This document shows positions 5,697-6,317 of a stretch of 6,317 bases of DNA, in pieces. The notes below the pieces were generated by a model. That model did not search any database, was not told the DNA's origin, and saw nothing but the letters and a program-made list of their open reading frames with translations. The number at the start of each line of letters is the position of its first letter. Position 1 is the stretch's first letter. The DNA lies in assembly GCA_021817625.1 (NCBI GenBank), contig JAKASY010000126.1:1-6317 (forward strand). The letters run 5' to 3'. The DNA is from Bacillota bacterium (lineage in GTDB: Bacteria; Bacillota_E; JAJZYS01; JAILZS01). A program made the position numbers and the translations under genes.

Positions 5697-6317
5697 GGAC
5701 CGCCAAGCCTCCCACTGGCCAGCCTGTGCCTCTGGCCCGGGTGCAGCGCCAGTATGACTGGAACCGCGATCCCCAAAAGCACCACGGCAAGATTCCACGC
5801 CAAAGAGAAATGCTCACGGCGTACAGGAGACACCCAGATGCCTGCAGCGATGGTGCCGGCGACAGCAAGGCCGATTGCCAGGTACCGCTTGGAGATGCCC
5901 GTCAAGGGGGAGAGAACCTCGGCGGCCAGGACAGGGTAGGCCGCGGCCACCACAAGAGCAAGGGCCTGCCAGACCAAGAGCAGGTATACCTCGAGCTTGT
6001 AAGTCGGGAGCCACTGCCACGTGACCGTCCCGCTCACTGTGACGAACGGGAACTGAAGTTGTGACGCAAGGCGGGGGCTGAACACCAGCAGTGGCAACTC
6101 GACGCTCAGGAGGATGAGGAAAGCGGCAAGGGCGTTGGCCGCCATGAGTCCGGCGAGGCGCGGTCGCGGGTACGTGCGCGCCCCCACGACGAGCGCGGCC
6201 AGGAAGCCCCGGGCCATGCCGAGGCATGCCGCCAACAGGACTGTTGAGCGCGACGACAGTGGCGGTGCCTCGAGCACGATGGCGTCAAATCGCGCGTTGG
6301 CAAAGGCCGAGATCGGA
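5693..6317 (-). CDS. Spore germination protein, GerAB family (B subunit), C-terminal part; continues past the window edge
   Basis: The last 207 or so codons of a GerAB/YndE-type membrane protein. The frame is open to the window edge, so the N-terminal part (about 150 residues) lies outside, and the GTG at 6275-6277 is internal rather than a start. Visible are the PISAFANARFDAIV block and about five membrane segments: STVLLAACLGMARGFLAALVV, the ANALAAFLILLSVELPLLVF stretch, YLLLVWQALALVVAAAYPVL, YLAIGLAVAGTIAAGIW and LAVVLLGIAVPVILAL. LPTYKLEVYLLLVW matches the family's Arg/Lys-x-Glu-...-W helix, followed by TGISKRYL. GerAB proteins belong to the APC superfamily and bind the germinant (L-alanine in Bacillus subtilis GerAB). 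TGA 5693-5695 overlaps the next gene's ATG, giving tight translational coupling. The A-subunit gene is expected upstream, outside the window. Confidence 0.88.
   Translation of the reverse strand, partial: PISAFANARFDAIVLEAPPLSSRSTVLLAACLGMARGFLAALVVGARTYPRPRLAGLMAANALAAFLILLSVELPLLVFSPRLASQLQFPFVTVSGTVTWQWLPTYKLEVYLLLVWQALALVVAAAYPVLAAEVLSPLTGISKRYLAIGLAVAGTIAAGIWVSPVRREHFSLAWNLAVVLLGIAVPVILALHPGQRHRLASGRLGGP

Overview
The window is GC-rich throughout and looks like part of the chromosome of a high-GC, endospore-forming member of the Firmicutes. The main evidence is an adjacent gerAB-type and gerAC-type gene pair on the minus strand. These encode the B and C subunits of a nutrient germinant receptor, found only in spore formers. 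A sedolisin (S53, pro-kumamolisin type) peptidase gene, typical of acid-loving or heat-loving relatives such as the Sulfobacillus, Alicyclobacillus and Thermaerobacter-like groups, fits the same picture. The exact taxon cannot be read from the sequence.

Layout. Positions 1-54 are the unassigned end of whatever lies upstream, followed by a clear intrinsic terminator (55-88). A secreted S53 peptidase gene runs on the plus strand from 201 to 2441. It is broken by two frameshifts and one in-frame amber codon, yet every catalytic residue is still readable. Its last codons encode a Gly/Pro/His-rich tail whose DNA is a perfect 10-bp GC inverted repeat. A gene-free stretch (2442-2908) separates it from a convergent minus-strand gene for an MFS_3-type drug-efflux-like transporter (2909-4177). 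That gene's start codon sits 5 nt downstream of a run of ten G residues acting as its only visible ribosome binding site. Another gene-free stretch (4178-4586) contains a perfect 7-3-7 palindrome. The window closes with the C subunit (4587-5696) and the end of the B subunit (from 5693 to the window edge), which overlap by 4 nt (ATGA).

How the genes work together. The two Ger genes form one translationally coupled operon, and the A subunit would be expected upstream of position 6317. The MFS gene lies downstream in the same direction but 409 nt away, so it is probably a separate unit. The peptidase is convergent and functionally unrelated. I found no complete novel system. The points most worth a second look are the decayed but catalytically intact sedolisin with an extra beta-rich domain and altered calcium-site residues, and the homopolymeric G tract at the transporter's start.
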